33,506 bases of DNA from Actinomycetota bacterium (GTDB lineage Bacteria > Actinomycetota > Acidimicrobiia > Acidimicrobiales > Ilumatobacteraceae). Positions 31,913-33,506 of this stretch are shown here, in pieces (the stretch's first letter is position 1; every line of letters begins with the position of its first letter). Below the pieces are notes generated by a model. That model made no database searches and was not told the DNA's origin. It worked only from the letters and a program-made list of their open reading frames with translations. The translations under genes were made by a program, and so were the position numbers. The stretch is from positions 1 through 33,506 of the forward strand of contig JAPKZV010000119.1 of the NCBI GenBank assembly GCA_026393585.1. The letters are read 5' to 3'.

Positions 31913-32527
31913 CTATTTTTCGCCGAAGAGCAGGAAGTCTGCTGCTTCAACAAAAGTATCAACCCAGTTGAATTCCCGTGTGGCGGGGGTGAGCTCAACT
32001 ATTGCGTAAGAGGTAATGGTAGCGATATACCAAGCTGCCAAATTCTCTATATTGAGGTCCTCACGAATCCATCCCTTACTCTGCGCGATGCGCAATGGTT
32101 TGGCGAGTTCAATAGTGGCCTCAACAATGCGGTCGCTCACTGCCGCAGTAAGGGAAGGTCGGTTGTAAGTGGAACCCAAGACATTCACGCGATCGGCGCG
32201 GCGACGTGTGCCATCGGGCCCAAAGAAGGAGGGGAGAGATTGCCTCAACAATGCGCGGAACTCTTCTTGAGTTGTGCATTTATTTACTTCGTCTGAAAAT
32301 GCATTGGCATTAATAGTGAACTCACGCGCAAACCGTGATGCTTGCGCTGCCTCAATGAGACCTTCGCGATTCTGAAAGAAGTGGTAGATAGAAGTAACTG
32401 CCACATGAGAAGCTGTTGCAATTTCAGCAACATGAACGCCGCTTTCACCAGCCTCATCTATTGCCTCAACAGTGAGTCGAAGAATTTCATCTCGTGTCGA
32501 TAAGCCAGAAGCGTGTTTGATAGCCAC
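31913..32527 (-). CDS. TetR family transcriptional regulator (first)
   Basis: A 204-aa regulator. The N-terminal HTH region is TRDEILRLTVEAIDEAGESG, then VHVAEIATASHVAVTSIYHF, with FQNREGLIEAAQASRF following; this is the standard TetR pattern. The C-terminal ligand domain is variable. The start is GTG 32527 with TAAGAT ending exactly 6 nt before it, so a leaderless transcript is likely. It lies just upstream of the acyl-CoA ligase on the same strand and may control that catabolic group, perhaps with an acyl-CoA as ligand. That function is inference. Confidence 0.88.
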   Translation of the reverse strand: MAIKHASGLSTRDEILRLTVEAIDEAGESGVHVAEIATASHVAVTSIYHFFQNREGLIEAAQASRFAREFTINANAFSDEVNKCTTQEEFRALLRQSLPSFFGPDGTRRRADRVNVLGSTYNRPSLTAAVSDRIVEATIELAKPLRIAQSKGWIREDLNIENLAAWYIATITSYAIVELTPATREFNWVDTFVEAADFLLFGEK

Positions 32528-32533
32528 AGAAAG

Positions 32534-32539
32534 ATCTTA
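32534..32539 (-). promoter_or_regulatory. Candidate leaderless -10 box of the first TetR gene
   Basis: TAAGAT ends 6 nt before GTG 32527, in the 32-bp gap behind the second TetR gene. Confidence 0.5.
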
Positions 32540-32559
32540 CGACGCGGTGCTATCAAATC

Positions 32560-33138
32560 TCATTGTGGGGGGTATTTCGCTAGTAGCGACAGGATGTGAC
32601 GCCACAGTTTCATGACTGGCTGAATATCTGTCATCTCGGTCATTTCAAGCATGGGCGCAAATGCACCTGCCGCAAGGCCAATTGAGATGGCGATGGTTGC
32701 GGCCTCTCGTGCAATCTTCGGGTCAATATTTTCAATTTCAATGAAACGCTTGGTGAGATTGTCGAGGATGATTTTGTTGTAGAACAAGTGCTCTACTTCG
32801 ACGCCCTCCAAGTGGAGCCAAAGCAGCAGTCGAATCACGCAAATCAGTTTGGGGTCTTCAAAACTTAATGCTGCAGTTCCGGGTTTTGCTTGAAGTGCCA
32901 ACTCAGCGATTTCGGCGATTTGCTGTTTGACGACGGCAATCACCAGGTCGTTTTTTGAACCGAACCAAGTGTGAACGAAACCGGCGTTAACATCGGCCAG
33001 CGTGGCGATCTCTCTCACGCCCACCTCTGAAATAGGGCGATCCTGGGTGAGTTGGTAAGCAGCGTCAATTAGGCGGCGTTCACCCTCGGCCCGAGAAATT
33101 GGCGAACGGCGCTTTTTCGGGGGAGTATCGGCTGCCAT
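32560..33138 (-). CDS. TetR family transcriptional regulator (second)
   Basis: From ATG 33138 this is a 192-aa TetR protein. The track start is 31 codons earlier and gives a non-family leader. A basic N-terminus (PPKKRRSPISRAEGERRL) precedes the HTH: LIDAAYQLTQDRPISEVGVR, EIATLADVNAGFVHTWFGSK. The ligand domain has no recognisable signature. It may form a regulatory pair with the next TetR gene, 32 bp downstream. TATTGT ends 7 nt before the ATG, and a -35-like TTGCTC lies 17 bp further up. Confidence 0.87.
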   Translation of the reverse strand: MAADTPPKKRRSPISRAEGERRLIDAAYQLTQDRPISEVGVREIATLADVNAGFVHTWFGSKNDLVIAVVKQQIAEIAELALQAKPGTAALSFEDPKLICVIRLLLWLHLEGVEVEHLFYNKIILDNLTKRFIEIENIDPKIAREAATIAISIGLAAGAFAPMLEMTEMTDIQPVMKLWRHILSLLAKYPPQ

Positions 33139-33145
33139 GGTGTAG

Positions 33146-33174
33146 ACAATACGCAGTTCAGTGATCCCGAGCAA
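33146..33174 (-). promoter_or_regulatory. Promoter of the second TetR gene
   Basis: TTGCTC (33174-33169), a 17-bp spacer and TATTGT (33151-33146) make the best sigma-70-type promoter in the window. It ends 7 nt before ATG 33138. Confidence 0.55.
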
Positions 33175-33264
33175 ACGAACATACTCAGACTGTTCAAGAG
33201 ATTTACTTTCAAAATGGCTATTCCTGAACAACTACGGGTCTTTTTGTGGGTTAGTTTCTACATG

Positions 33265-33285
33265 CTTAATCAAAAATAGATTAAG
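33265..33285. repeat. Perfect 7-bp inverted repeat in the spacer before the IS
   Basis: CTTAATC and GATTAAG flank a 7-nt A-rich loop. It is about 90 bp upstream of the TetR promoter and 21 bp from the IS end. It could be an operator or a terminator-like hairpin. The rest of 33139-33305 holds only the TetR promoter. Confidence 0.45.
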
Positions 33286-33305
33286 GATTAGATGTGAAAA
33301 GGGCG

Positions 33306-33506
33306 TGTCCTGGACCCCGTTTGTCGGTCCACCTGTTATGAGGCTAACACACTGTTTTCGGCCCACCATTTCGTGGCGAACTCGACCGGGGTCAGATAGG
33401 AAAGCGCACTGTGTGGGCGGTAATGGTTGTAGTTGTTGCGGTGTTCTTCAAGCATGAAACGGATTTCCCACATCGAATCAAACACCTCGCGGGTCAATAG
33501 TTCGTC
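33306..33506 (-). mobile_element. IS3-family insertion sequence, one end only (truncated by window)
   Basis: The segment begins with TGTCCTGGACC, which fits an IS3-type terminal inverted repeat starting TG, followed by a GGTCCA inverted copy. It carries the 3' end of an IS3-type transposase gene reading leftward. The other end lies outside the window, so the target duplication and exact boundary cannot be tested here. Confidence 0.65.
33336..33506 (-). CDS. IS3-family transposase (OrfB), C-terminal fragment
   Basis: The last 56 residues of an integrase-core transposase, open at the window edge. EVFDSMWEIRFMLEEHRNNY is the C-terminal helix of the DDE domain, and NHYRPHSALSYLTPVEFA is the RPHSaLgyltPxefa motif universal in IS3/IS481-like OrfB. 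The stop TAA lies 30 bp inside the presumed element end. The active-site DDE residues are outside the window, so activity cannot be judged. It is too short for the ORF track. Confidence 0.88.
   Translation of the reverse strand, partial: DELLTREVFDSMWEIRFMLEEHRNNYNHYRPHSALSYLTPVEFATKWWAENSVLAS

Noticed and set aside
33214-33279. 21-aa plus-strand ORF (MAIPEQLRVFLW...) in the spacer before the IS
   Set aside because: TACTTT lies only 4 nt before the ATG, and there is no Shine-Dalgarno or recognisable family. It could be a fragment of a gene lost at the IS insertion, but the evidence is too weak.
1-33506. tRNA, rRNA or CRISPR arrays
   Set aside because: Intergenic gaps are almost all under 60 bp; the larger ones show neither cloverleaf ends nor regularly spaced repeats.

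Overview
The window reads as a chromosomal segment of an actinobacterium, G+C near one half by eye. It is probably a free-living, streamlined member of the Acidimicrobiia (Ilumatobacter or freshwater acIV type). Pointers to Actinobacteria are a mycobacteria-like Tad pilus operon ending in a BTAD regulator, an LppM-like lipoprotein beside clpC, a methionine aminopeptidase with an SEC-C zinc finger, a type I pantothenate kinase and extensive leaderless starts. The class-level assignment is inference. I support 39 protein-coding genes, one of them too short for the ORF track and one cut by the window end. I see no tRNA, rRNA or CRISPR.

Layout. 56-4674: small-molecule genes (CaiB/BaiF CoA-transferase, cyclase-fold hydrolase, M20 amidohydrolase, NUDIX hydrolase) and a coupled pair of a thiamine-binding-like protein and a mini HTH protein. 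4671-6578: map then coaA on the minus strand. 6700-13102: a plus-strand Tad/Flp pilus operon (SAF/CpaB-like protein, TadA ATPase, TadB, TadC, pilin, two TadE-like and one TadG-like pseudopilins, membrane-anchored BTAD regulator). 13104-17856: clpC, LppM-like lipoprotein and radA on the minus strand. 17951-21974: polyprenyl diphosphate synthase on plus, then on minus a renalase-like flavoprotein, a Cys-less pseudophosphatase coupled to tilS, a new 45-aa membrane peptide and a MarR regulator. 22001-26700: a cysteine-containing protein with no signal peptide, methylglyoxal synthase, an AhpD-like protein, an alpha/beta hydrolase coupled to an AIM24 protein, and a divergent SDR. 26703-33138: a minus-strand catabolic block of N-acyl-D-amino-acid deacylase-type amidohydrolase, dihydrodipicolinate-reductase-like oxidoreductase, aldose-1-epimerase-like protein, acyl-CoA ligase and two TetR regulators. 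33306 to the end: one end of an IS3-family element.

Two window-wide patterns stand out. First, about fourteen genes have a TAnnnT -10 hexamer ending 6-8 nt before the chosen start codon, which is the signature of leaderless transcription. This helped fix several starts and supports the 45-aa gene. Second, all six convergent gene pairs meet within -12 to +2 bp, two of them sharing a palindromic TTAA as both stop codons, so there is no room for ordinary terminators. No stretch over 300 bases lacks a gene. The longest non-coding stretches are 33139-33305 and 6579-6699.
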